Below, one piece after another: positions 1-10,500 of a DNA stretch of 64,000 nt. The notes under the pieces were generated by a model. The model was not told the DNA's origin, ran no database searches, and saw nothing but the letters and a program-made list of their open reading frames with translations. A program made the position numbers and the translations under genes. The stretch covers positions 22,167,995-22,231,994 of the forward strand of contig NC_031776.1 in assembly GCF_001522545.3 (NCBI RefSeq), given 5' to 3'. Position 1 is the first letter of the stretch, and each line of letters starts with the position of its first letter. This stretch comes from Parus major. Its lineage: Eukaryota; Chordata; Aves; Passeriformes; Paridae.

Positions 1-386
1 AGACATTAGGGTGCAGTATGTGCTTACCTTTTATTTTCACTGCAGTATTTCACCACCTTGCATTTGCTGTTGCTGCTCCCCTGTACACTGCTACAAGCTG
101 CAAGCATTAAACACTAATAGCAGCTACATCACAGCTTGGAGGGAGAAACCAATAAAAGTGTCGTCACCCAGCTCTGTCTGAGGTCAGGGGCTGATGCCAG
201 CTGGTGACAGTTTTGGAACTAGGGTCAGCAACCCATTGCTTAAGTCTTTGGTTCATTGGTCTCAGTGTGTAGGAAACAGTGTATGCTCCGCTGCGGTGCC
301 TGATGATTCCCGGTAGGAGTCACAGCAAACAGCCTGCCTTATCTGCTTTCTGATAGTTGTCCTCTGCTGTACTTCTGTCCTTCTAG

Positions 387-528
387 GCAGCCAGCTGTTG
401 GGAACCTTGTGGAGCTGGTGCTGGAAAATACACTGCAGAATATCCTGATTGAAGCCAGCCGTGGAGAGGTGGTGCTGACAGCCCGGCCCAGGGTCATTGC
501 TTTACCCCCCAACCGCTCCCGAAGGTAG
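387..528 (+). CDS. CFAP65: Last coding exon of CFAP65 (cilia- and flagella-associated protein 65, formerly CCDC108), partial gene
   Basis: A good 3' splice acceptor (pyrimidine tract, then TTCTAG) ends at 386. The open frame starts at 388 with [15 protein letters not shown], continues through a passage rich in beta-strand-forming residues containing [15 protein letters not shown], and stops at TAG 526-528 after NRSRR. Base 387 completes a split codon, so the rest of the gene lies left of the window. CFAP65 is a large protein of motile cilia and sperm flagella with many immunoglobulin-like ASH/MSP domains. The residues here are too few to assign a domain. The name rests mainly on gene order: in vertebrates CFAP65 is next to MIR375 and CRYBA2 and on the same strand as both, as found here. 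Bases 1-386 are then its last intron, and I see nothing else in them. The exon itself is well supported; the gene name is an inference. Confidence 0.66.
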
Positions 529-1611
529 CAGAGTATATCTGTGCTCTGGTGGGGGACAGGACCTGTCCTTAACATGTCAGGCTGAAGCACAGCCCATTTT
601 CTAGCCCTTATGGGTTAGCTGAATCCCTGACTATCAATGCCAAGGCTGCCTGTGCAAAATGAATCTACTCCCAAAGTCTCTGCCCCCTCTTGGCTTATCC
701 TGAGCCACAGAGCAGAGATGGTAATAGTACAGTCCTTCTGTGGACCTGAGACCCTCATGCAGCTCTAGGGGAGGGCTCTATGTATGAACAGCTGGTCTGA
801 GGCACTGGAGTGTCCAGCAAGGATGGTGCTTTGGGAAAACAGGTCAAGGAGCAGGCAGCACAGTCTCTGACAGCAGAAAGGGAGAAAAGTTTTCATAGTC
901 CAAGGTGGTGTGGGATCTAGTTAGGTTGAGGGAATGGCCACTGGTGGGGAAAGTAGATTTGGATCTGGGTGAAAAGCATAAGGGTTTTCCTTAGCCTGGG
1001 CAGAATTGTAGAGAGATGGGATTGAGGGTTAATGGAAGAGGGTTGTTGGATGTAGATGTCATCTCCAGAGCTGCTCTTTCTTCTCCAGAATCACCAACCT
1101 GGCACCCCCGCCCTCCAGAGCATAGCTGCTGGGTACTGTGCTGCTTAAGCTCTTCAAGCACATCAACTCTCTCCATTTCTTTATCCCTGTGATGTCCAGA
1201 ACAACTTGGACCCTCACACACCATGACCTTAGCTCAGAATGGTGGCTTTCTCTGAAGAGGTATGTCCCGATTATGTTCTCAGCAACGATTTGAATCCTCT
1301 GACAGCTCCACAGCAGAGTTCATGAGATCTCTTCTTTCTGTGGCTGGCCACATCACCGGAGAAGAACTCTATGCTACAGGGAGCACATGGACAACCACTA
1401 TGACAATTCTCACTACCCTCAGTCTGTACCAGCTGAGAGGAGTGGAATCTGCTTTGAAATGATATCTGGGCAATGAGGTGATGACAGCAATAGCATGCAG
1501 GTACTGAATCTTCCTCCCCTCCTTGCTCCAGTGGCGGCTGCAGACTCCCCTTACAGTGACCAGCCCGAGGGGGCAGCTGCAGCACCATCAGCACATGCAC
1601 AACCCAATAAA
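529..1611 (+). other. CFAP65: Probable CFAP65 3' UTR with poly(A) signal at 1606-1611
   Basis: There is no coding signal after the stop at 528. The first AATAAA on the + strand after the stop is at 1606-1611, which would give a 3' UTR of about 1.1 kb. A non-canonical signal closer to the stop cannot be excluded. Confidence 0.35.
680..693 (-). promoter_or_regulatory. CTCF-like motif, reverse orientation
   Basis: The + strand reads CTGCCCCCTCTTGG, whose reverse complement CCAAGAGGGGGCAG keeps the AGGGGGCAG core of the CTCF consensus. Two bases in the less constrained left half deviate. It lies within 170 bp of the CFAP65 stop codon. This is a motif match by eye only. Confidence 0.3.
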
Positions 1612-4600
1612 AAAACTTGAACTTCAGACACTGATACTGTGTGTAACATATGTAATTCATGCATCTGAGTTTGTGAGCCCTGGACAAGGTCTTCCCTTTT
1701 GAAACTGCAAGGCTATCACCTAGGGAAGGGGATCCTCTGAGCCTTGGCTTGGGGGGGTCTGTCAGGCTGTGAGAGGTGTCAGAATGAAGGAGCAGGTTTG
1801 TCACAGCCGGGAGGTGGCAGTGTGAGATGTGAGAAATCCCAGCAGGCAGCACAGAACAGGCTGGTGCTGGGTTCCAGCTGCTGCTCCCAGGTAGGAGCTG
1901 GAGGATGGCTGTGCCAGGCAATGGGGGCTGCGTTTGCAGCTTCTCCCCTGTTCTGCCATGCTGCTATGGACTCTGCAACATGGGGCTCATGCAACCACCC
2001 AGTTCTGGTGAGGATGCAGCTTTGGTGTCCCCCTCAAAATCCTCATGCCTTGTTTCCCAGTGCCAGGACCCATCCAAGATCAGAGCTGCATCTTCTTCCC
2101 TCTCATCCTAGAAGAAGATTGTGCAAAAGGCACAGTGGAGGGCTTTTGCCCCGCTCAGCAGAGGGCAGTTGCCTGCTGTGGCAGGGGTACTGTGGCTCAG
2201 CCAGCCTCACCCCAGCACTCCTCTCTGTGCAGGAGCCCTGCCTGCGTAACCCTTACTGAGCCCCAGGGCTGAGCTGTCCCTGCTGTCAGAGATACAGCAG
2301 AGGCACTGCCAGCTCCTGAACTCAGCCTGAGTGCCTTGGGCCTTCACGGCTCCTGGATCCTCCTCATGAGAAATGCAAACCCTCTCCTCCCTTCCCAGTA
2401 CTCTGTGTGCCAGGTCTCCTGTGTCACAGCAGTCTTTCTGTATTCCTCTGGACTTTGGCTAGTGCTGAACAGGTAATGCAGAACCACTTCCTTCCTTCAC
2501 AGCTCCAGGCAGCAGCAGGGCCTGGCTGTTTAGTCCACTTGGACTGATTCTTCTTGGTCCAGGCTCCTTGCTAGGATTTGCTTACTGCAGATGCTCTGTA
2601 GTCCCACAGCCAAGTTCCCAAATGGATATCAAAGGCAGGGGCAGAAACCTCACTATTGCCCTAAGGCAAGTTGAGTCCAGCTACCCAAGGGCAGCAAGGA
2701 GCAGTGAAGACAGGGTCAGTCAGTTTGTCCATCCTCAGACCTGCTGTGTGATCTAATGCTCTCCAGGCTGCATCACTGCAGCTGCACCATTGCATCCACT
2801 ACCTGGAGGAGTTAACATGGGAAATGCTGTGTGTTAGTCTGGTGTAACACCCAAAAACAAATGGAGAGAGCCCAAGTGCCATCAAATGTCCCAGGACTTT
2901 TTTTTGTTTTGGCCATTTAAGCTCTTATTCTCCCCACTCTCCTGTGCTTCCAGCCTGAACCTGGAGAAAACAGAACTCACACTCTACTTGGAGCACTATT
3001 AGAGGGAAATTCACTTGTTTGATAAGCATTACTCTAGTAGGAGAGATCTCAAAGATGATGCCTTAAACAAGGCTGAGTCAGGGAAACAGATTTGAGAGCT
3101 ATTTACACCTTTGAGAGAGAATTTTTTCTTAGCTCTTTTTGGGTGAGATGGTAGTGTATCACCTCTGTTGTAGGTCTTCTCTGGTGCCTGTTAACCAGAA
3201 CCACTCTGAGTGCACTAAGCAAATAGAGTAGCACTTCTTTTTCCTCATGCTGAAGTATCAATACACCAGGGGCAGCCTCTTTCCCAGATTGAGGAAATTT
3301 CCAATTCCTCTTCTCAGGCTGGGAACTAGACCCTGATCCTGGTTTTGGAAAGCACTAATATGTGGCTGATCCACATCACTGTCCTGTTAGCAAAGAGAGC
3401 AGCACTCCCAGATGGTGCTGGGAAGTGAGCTCTGCATAGTGTGGAGCCTACAGTGTGGATGTGCTCACCTGAGGGCTTCTACCTCGATTGGAGCTTTGGG
3501 GCAGTGGTGATGTGAGGAGACAGCAGAGATGTGCAGAGCTGGCAGGGAGAGACTTTGCCTTTGCAAGAGGTTTTGTTGGTACTCACTGCCAAGGGTGATG
3601 AACTTGTGGGACTATAGCAGGCTCAGACTCACAGCCCAGCTCAGCTCCTAAAAGGAGAAGTCCTGTTTCTGCTAATGACATTTGGGTCTCAGGCAGGAGG
3701 AAGTTTGATCTTATTGTACTGTCTCCCAGGGCTGGATTTGGCCCCTGCCCACCAGAGCTACGTTTCTAATGCACATATCTCCAACAGAAATATGGTAGGT
3801 ACAGGTCTTGTTTCTTCCCACTGGTGTTTGGGTGATGAAATGGGTGATGTTCCCACGGGACTAGGGTTGGTAGCCAGGTAGATGGCCGGTACACTAATGG
3901 CTGAGCATGAGCTTGGCAAGCTAATGGGACTTGCCCTCTCCTTGTAGGAATTATCGGGAGCATTCAGTCATCAGGCAGTTAATGCAACACACAACAGGCA
4001 CTTTCTTCTTGGCTGTTACTCCTGGTTCCCGGGGGGGAGGGTGAAATGGCCTTGGGGCAGGGGCGCAACAGAAGCTATTCTGAATCCCATTAAAACATTT
4101 AACACCTGCTGAATTGAGCTATTGTGTGGGAGATAAAGGGAAGGGAACAAAAGCTGCTCTTGGGCTTTCTTGACAGGGTGTCTGCTAGGCTTTGCTGTCC
4201 CATTGCAGCTGGGGGGACTGAATCTCCTACAAAGCCCCACTTGGGGGGTCTCTGCGTCAGTGTGGGGAAGGCAGCAGTGTTAGGGGACAAGGAAGAAACC
4301 ACTCCCTGGTTGGAATCGGCCTCTTCTCCCTTTGTACAGCGTATGAGGTAGGAACCTGGGGAAGTCCTGCCCTGACCAGCTTGCAGTGTCTGAAGAGCAA
4401 AAGCATGAGGTTGATCCTTCCAAAACCCTTGGCAGAGCTGAACAAATCCTTCACCCATGGCCTCCTGTCTCCAAGATGCTGGGCTTTGCTGGCTCAGCTG
4501 TTTCATTTTGGTGTTTGGGATTGGGGGCCATGCTCAGGCCAGGCCAGGGCACCTTGCTGGCTCCTGATGGACACAAGAAGTGCTGTGATGTGAGCTAGTC

Positions 4601-6470
4601 AGTCCTCATCGGACAGTGAGGCAGCACAAGCCCTTGGCTGCTGCAAGAGGAAGCTGAGGCTGCCTTTCCAAGGCCAGCCCTACTAAGAGCTCAGTCCCAG
4701 TGCTGCCCACCTGCCCATCTGCCTGACAGGGAAGGGCACAAGCTGGTAGATGCTGCCCCAGAGATGCCAGAACAGGTGGAAGATGTTCCCCAGGGTAGCA
4801 GTGCAGGGCAGGGCACTCTGCAAGCTCAAGGGACTGTTTATCTCCTGTTTTCTGTAGAGAAGCCCTTCAAGGACAGTATTCACTGCTATTTGGTGAATGG
4901 TGGGGCCCTGCCCTTGCAGTAGAGAGGCTGGGGTGAAAGAGCATTTCTAACACAACGCATAGGTTTGGAGATGTCTTCTGGTACTGCAGCAGTACCTGTG
5001 GTATTCAGGATTTTTTGCTTCTCTGGAAAGAGAGGGGGAAGCCAATTAGCCTAGGCCAGGAGCTGCAGCTCCGCTGTGCTGGTGTGTGCTGGGGCAGGGA
5101 GAGGTGGGAGTCCTGTCCTGCACATTTCCCATACTAGGAAAGGAGAAATATGCCAAGTCCGAGCATCACAGTCTGTACAGCATCAAAAGAATGGGGAACA
5201 TCGCACTTTTTCACTGCACCACAACCCAGAGTATTGGTGGTATTGCATTTCCTTTGCTGCCAAAACTACTGAAAAAGGACCAGGATGAGCAAGGGCAGCA
5301 GGTTGGCATCACTCCAGCTCTTTCCAGTGCCAGACCTGGGGGACCCCAGCCTGCAGAGGCAGCAGCAGGCACAAGGGATGGAGCCTGCCTGTCAAAGTCC
5401 TGAGTGTGAGAGGGTCAAGTCTCCAAGGAAGAATTGTGTGGTAGTGGCCACTAAAGATCTGCCACTATCCTCTTCCATTTGGGAATCCATTTACTGCAAC
5501 CTGCAAGTACACTCCAGCTTTGGAGGGAGCAATGGTGATGGTTTCTAAAGCACACCCAAGACCAGGATTCCTGCAGGTGTACACTGTGGGGGTTAAAGCA
5601 GTGTTACCCCCTTCCCCACCCACAAACACACCCATCTACACAAACAAACAGGCCACTGCACTTGCACAAAGGAGCTTCTCCTGCCACCGCTGCTGCGCTT
5701 CATGCTCTGTTATCCAAGGAGCTGTGGGTGCCAGAGTAACTGGGAGAGAGAGCCCAACTCCTGCTGACTGGCTGAGATCAGCAGAGGGCTGCCAGGCCTG
5801 AGCAGCGTGGCTGGGCACTGTAGGAGTGTGTCTAAACTTCTCCTGGCTTCCGTGAGCTCTGCACACTGCTCCCAGAGCCAGCACGGGGCTGTCTGCACCG
5901 GCTGCCCTGCTGGGCAGTGGCACAGTTGGGACACAGGAGTGCTGTGACTCTGGGATGCAGTGACCCACAGGGAAGCATGTGCACATGCTGTACACATGTA
6001 CACATCCTGTTCTTGTTGCTGTGTTAGGACACCTGGCTCCTGGCCTGTGTGGCCATGAGGGGGACACTCCCAAAGAGAGCGTTCCCAAAGTTTTGTTGAG
6101 CTTTGCTTTACTGCCTAGCTCAGAAGTCTGTGGACTGCTCTAAATGAAGTGTGAGCATTGTCCTGGTGTGCCATGGGGATTTTCAGCATGATCAGGGGGA
6201 CTGGGCTGACAACAAGGAAGACTTTTCTATTGCTGGCACTCAGACTGCTTGGGCTAAGCACTTGATTTGCTTTTCTGCCCTGAGACTTCACAACTCCCTG
6301 ACCTTTCTGCAGCCCAAAACACTGCAAGAAAGCCACTGCCATCCTAGAGCTGCCCAGGTAGGGTATCCTCACACCTGCTTCCCCTGGCCCCCCGCTCTCC
6401 TCTCATCTCGGCTGCAAAGTGAGCCAGGCAGGTGGGTGGAAAAGTGACAGCTGGTGTTGTTCCAGTGCAG
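1612..6470. other. Intergenic interval between CFAP65 and the MIR375 promoter
   Basis: Open frames here are short and overlap in several frames, without splice-site or codon structure that suggests a gene. Apart from the CTCF-like motif at 2156-2169 I see no recognisable element or fresh transposon. Confidence 0.5.
2156..2169 (+). promoter_or_regulatory. CTCF-like motif, forward orientation
   Basis: CAGCAGAGGGCAGT fits the core CASYAGRKGGCRS of the CTCF consensus at every position. The same 17-base string beginning GCTCAGCAG and ending GGGCAGT occurs again at 48765-48781 in the same orientation. It faces right, toward MIR375, CRYBA2 and FEV. Confidence 0.42.
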
Positions 6471-6842
6471 GTTAATGAATGTCTCCTCCTCTCCCCCCCA
6501 CCTCCTCCTCCCCACTACCCCAGCACCCAGGCTCCTGGCTCCTATCAGCCCATCAGGCTCCCATTAACAAAGGCAGCCCTGGAGAGTTTGCATAGAGACC
6601 TGCTCTGCCTCTAATCTAGGTGGGCTAATCGCCTCCCTTGCCCAGCCTGCCTTCCCTGGGTCAATATTTGCTCTGAGCAAACACAGAGCTGTGACAGGTG
6701 TGCTGGGGAGAAGGCTCGCCGCCGCCAGCCCAGCCCTCTTGCCTGTCTCTGCTCAGTCACATCTCTCCGGCCCCCCGATCACCGGCCAGCCAGCGCTATT
6801 TTTATCAGGACTATAAAAGCCCCATCCAGCCAGCGTCACCCT
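6471..6842 (+). promoter_or_regulatory. MIR375: Candidate promoter of the primary miR-375 transcript
   Basis: A TATA box (TATAAAAG) lies at 6812-6819, so transcription would start near 6842, about 630 bp before the hairpin. Upstream motifs are an HNF1-like GTTAATGAAT (6471-6480), a SOX/LEF-type AACAAAG (6566-6572), an inverted pair of forkhead motifs TATTTGC and GCAAACA (6665-6683), an E-box CAGGTG (6695-6700) and a MEF2-like CTATTTTTAT (6796-6805). miR-375 is expressed in pancreatic islets, pituitary and other endocrine cells, where HNF1, FOXA and bHLH factors such as NEUROD1 act. The motif mix fits that, but the promoter assignment is an inference from sequence. Confidence 0.5.
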
Positions 6843-7166
6843 CATTTTCTGCTCGTGAGCCAGCGGGGGAAGGCGAAGCCACTCACCTGACAGCTGCCAG
6901 CGTGTCACCGGAGCCAGGTGAGCTGCTATAGCCTAGCACACCTTGGCCAGGGTCCTGCCTGCCTGGCTGGGAGCAGGGTACTGGGCATGGAGAACATCCT
7001 GGGGACTTTCCTGGGACAAGTACTGGGAGTCTGGTCACACACCCGAACTCCCGGGAGGGACGGGGATGGGCTCAGGAGACACCGTCCAGCCTGTCCCCTT
7101 TCCTTAACTCTTCTCTTTTACCTGTATTTTCCAATCCTTTCTGTTCCCCTCCCTTCCTCCATTTAC

Positions 7167-7219
7167 TTTCTTCCTTCCTTTCTTCCTTCCTTCCTTCCTT
7201 CCTTCTTTCCTTTCTTCCC
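7167..7219 (+). repeat. (TTCC)n polypyrimidine microsatellite
   Basis: An imperfect run of TTCC and TTTC units covers this stretch. It lies 250 bp before the miR-375 hairpin, inside the inferred first intron of the primary transcript. Confidence 0.85.
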
Positions 7220-7472
7220 TGTTCTTCACCCTGCCACGCCAGTTAAAACTGCCCTGCTCTGTTTGGCTTTCCCAGGCAGCAGGTGTCAAGCATCCACTTT
7301 CCGGACTTTACCCCCGGAGGAGCCGGTTTGGAGCAGCGTGCGCAGCAAGGACACGGTCTCCCAGCCTGGAAGGACCCAGCTCGGGAGGAAGGGTGCGGAG
7401 GGGGCTGCTGGCAGCCCAAGGTAGAGCACCCTTCCCGCCCACACTATCCAAAGTCGGAGCATCTCTGCACTT

Positions 7473-7538
7473 GCCTGGCGTCGAGCCCCACGTGCAATAC
7501 CTGACCTGAACGTTTTGTTCGTTCGGCTCGCGTTAGGC
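7473..7538 (+). ncRNA. MIR375: microRNA miR-375 precursor hairpin
   Basis: The 3' arm contains the miR-375 sequence with seed TTTGTTCG, mature product at 7514-7535. It differs from the human mature form only at its 21st base (T instead of G), the form I recall from non-mammalian vertebrates. The 66-nt segment folds into a hairpin: GCCT pairs with AGGC at the base, CGAGCC pairs with GGCTCG in the lower stem, and GCAA pairs with TTGT (one G-U) below an 11-nt loop. miR-375 restrains insulin secretion, among other targets through myotrophin, and is needed for islet cell mass. In other vertebrates it sits between CFAP65 and CRYBA2 on the same strand, exactly as here. The 5' arm contains an E-box CACGTG (7489-7494) that the human precursor lacks. 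Confidence 0.96.
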
Positions 7539-10500
7539 AGGTCCAGCCCATCTGCAAGCGCATGGCTGGCGCTCACAGCCGGCAGCACCGCGCTCCGCTG
7601 CGGCCGTGCCCCGGCAGCCCGCGGAGGGAGCGCACGCCAGCTTGCAGCTCCTGCGTGCCAGGATCAACATCCAGTCTGTGTGCGGAGCAAAGCGCGCAAG
7701 GAACGCGCACAACACGCAATCTCACCCAAACACACGCAGCAGTGAGCAGCCAGTGCACAAAGATGAAGCGATCCACACACATAGCATGCATGAACACTAT
7801 GGGACTTCCACGTGTCACTGTGGAACATGGGACCCAGGTGGCAGTGGTACACATGGCATTTCTGGCACTCAGATTTTCGGGCTGTGACGCACAGGACCCA
7901 TGTCCACGTGCCCATGGCATGGCAGGCACACGTAACACACTAGGCACACGCATCCTGCCTGTGTGGCTGATCGCTGCTTGTAGCAGCCTGCTGGGAAGGG
8001 CAGCCTGGCCCGGGCAGTGCAGCAGAGCCGTGGCAGGCACAGAGAGCCCTGGCATGGTGCTGGCCCAGGGTGGAGTTTGGCAGGCTCTGCCAAGCACCCA
8101 GGTAGGTTCTCAATGGTCTGCTGGCACCAAGGGAGCTTTAACTGCTGACAGTGAAGCAGTGGGGAGGGAGGGCAGGAGCAGGCAGCAAGGAGCAGGGCAG
8201 AGGATGAGGGGTGTCACATCCTTTCTTGCACCCCTCTGCCTTGATTCACACCCAGTACCTGCACTTCCCAGCCCCCCCCAGGGACTGTCTGACTGTCCAG
8301 GGCAGGTGTTTCCTGTTGTGCACCCTAAGCCTGCAGGCCAGGTGCCAGGTCCTGCTGGTGGCAATCCCTCTGCCTGTGCTTGCAGTGGAAGGGTATGGAG
8401 GGTGGTGCTGGCAAACCGGTGGGTCTCTTTCAGGACAGCCCTGCTCACTCCCTGCCTTGCTCTCCAAGCACAAGTGCTTGACCTGGACTCCTATTCCATT
8501 CCATGTCCTGTACCATCCCTCTTCCCCAGCAGCCAAAACAGACGTTCAGAGCCTGGGGCTGCTTCTAGCACTGTAGAGGCTGCAGGGAGTCACAGAGAGC
8601 TAGGAGATGGGACAGCAGTAAACCTGCTTTCCTCCCGCCTCAGGATATTGTTTGGGAATAGAAAGATCCCTCACCTCCTGACTGTCTATGCCTGGCTCTG
8701 CCTGTGATTTCTCTGTCAGCCCTGAGCTGCTTCTGCCCCATCCTCAGGCACAGGTACTTCTCTAGCACAGGATCCAGTTCTGGTCCCACCATGCTCAGGG
8801 ATGCTCTGAGTATACAGGTGGATCCTGAGCCCATCTGCAGCCTCTCTGCAAACACCAAAAAGACTCGGCCCATCCACCCACTGTGGATGGAGGAGAGGCT
8901 GGAGGTGGAGGAGCTCAGGAGTGTGCTAAGGGACAGGATGATTCCTGCTGCTTTCCCTCATCCCCATGCAGCTATGCACAGGACAAAGCTCAGCAGCTTC
9001 AGTCCCAGAGCAGGAGAGTCCCGTTCCCTCCTTGGGATGCCCCTGCAAGGGGAAGAGATGAGGCACCTCCTAGGCTTCCTGTTTGGGCAGATGCTTTGGG
9101 AAGTTTCCAACAGGCGATGTAGATAGGGGCCAAAATCAAAGAGCATGTCCTGTGTTGCCATGCTCCCTGCATCCCTCCAGAGCTAAGTTTGCATCCTAGC
9201 CTGGGAACAGCCCCCAGATGTCAGTAATTGGCCGTCATCGTGATCATGGGCCCCTTGGGGCTGTGTCTCCAAGCTCTGTGTCTCCTGCTACCAATCCTGG
9301 CAAAGTTGAAAAGCTGAGAAAGCACAACACATCCCCCAATATGCACAACCCTCTGCAGCTGCCCTGCTCAGGCTGGGATCAAACAGAACACGATTAATAA
9401 CTCTGAGCAAAGCCAGACCCTGCTGTCCATGTGCTCCAGTCACTGCATGTGTGTTCCTGTGAGGGCAGAGCCTGGTGGAGATGGTATCTGGCAGAGCAAG
9501 GCTGTGGAAATGTGGCCATGCCGCCTCCACTTTTGCTTGGTTGCTCCAGCACCTCTGGGCTGTATTATGCCCTAGCGTAATTGCCCCCCTGCCACCTTCC
9601 CAGCCTGCTCTTACTGCCCCAGCTCTGCCCAGCAGAGCACTGTTTCCCAGTTTCATGGCACTGGGAAGCCACATTGCTGTGAGGGCTGTGTTACCTGGCA
9701 GGATTAGCACCTAAGGGTGAGCTGCTCCTCACTTAGGCAGCCAGAGGTGTTAAACACCCACTGCACAGCTGGTACCGAGGGCTGCACCAGGCTGGCATGG
9801 GATGAGGCACAGTGGGGTATTGCTGTCTGTACTGTGTGGTGCTGTTCCCCAAACCCCAGGCTCTGCATGGTCAGTGGCACAGTTTTGGGGACCTAGGGAC
9901 CTGGGCTGGGGATTTCCGTGGCACGGTTCCGCACCAGGAGGATTTGCATGGAGAGGGCAGGGTGCAGGAGGAGCACTGGGGAGACTCAAGTGCCCAGGTT
10001 TGGATTTGCACATAGGTGTAGTTTCACACAGGTGTGTATGTGCATGCATGCCTGTATTTGCATAGGTGTTTCAATGTGTGTGTCCTCCCTGGCAGGCAGA
10101 GCAGAGCTGGTGCATCCCTATCCCGTGTGTGTGTGTTCTCCTGCTGAGCTGGACGGGTGGTGCTGGCCATGCCCCTGCTGTGTTTGCTGCTCTGCTTCCT
10201 GGTGTGCGTGCATCGGGTGAAGGCGGGTGTGAGCAGAGGTGTGCACTGCTGCTGGCAGCCTCTGGGCTGCTTGTGTCCTGCCCAGCCCGGATGGGGTGTG
10301 CCATCCTGGGGCAGGCACTGCTTTACTTCAGGATGTGGGAGAGGCAGCTGGTTGTCCTCAGCACACCAGTGCCCTGGAGGGGACCAGTCCACAGGGCTGT
10401 GTGGGCACCTCAGGGGCTGAGAACCAGGGTGTGAGCATCCCTAGACCTCAGCTGACCCCAGTCAGCCTGTTTGACACATCTCTGCTGTGCCTGAAGGCGG

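Larger units (their letters stand above)
6842..7538 (+). ncRNA. MIR375: Possible primary miR-375 transcript, perhaps spliced (5' part)
   Basis: From the inferred start near 6842 a consensus splice donor, CAG/GTGAGC, occurs at 6917/6918. A long pyrimidine tract and acceptor CCCAG ends at 7275. If both are used, a 76-nt first exon is joined to a second exon that carries the hairpin. The 3' end is not identified. All of this is inference; the hairpin itself is firm. Confidence 0.35.

Noticed and set aside
7167..7219. Regular short repeats as a CRISPR-like array
   Set aside because: It is a simple TTCC microsatellite without spacers, in a vertebrate nuclear genome.
7562..8707. 381-residue open frame after miR-375
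   Set aside because: GC-rich chance frame with no domain and a composition that changes along its length. It is overlapped by several equally long frames on both strands.
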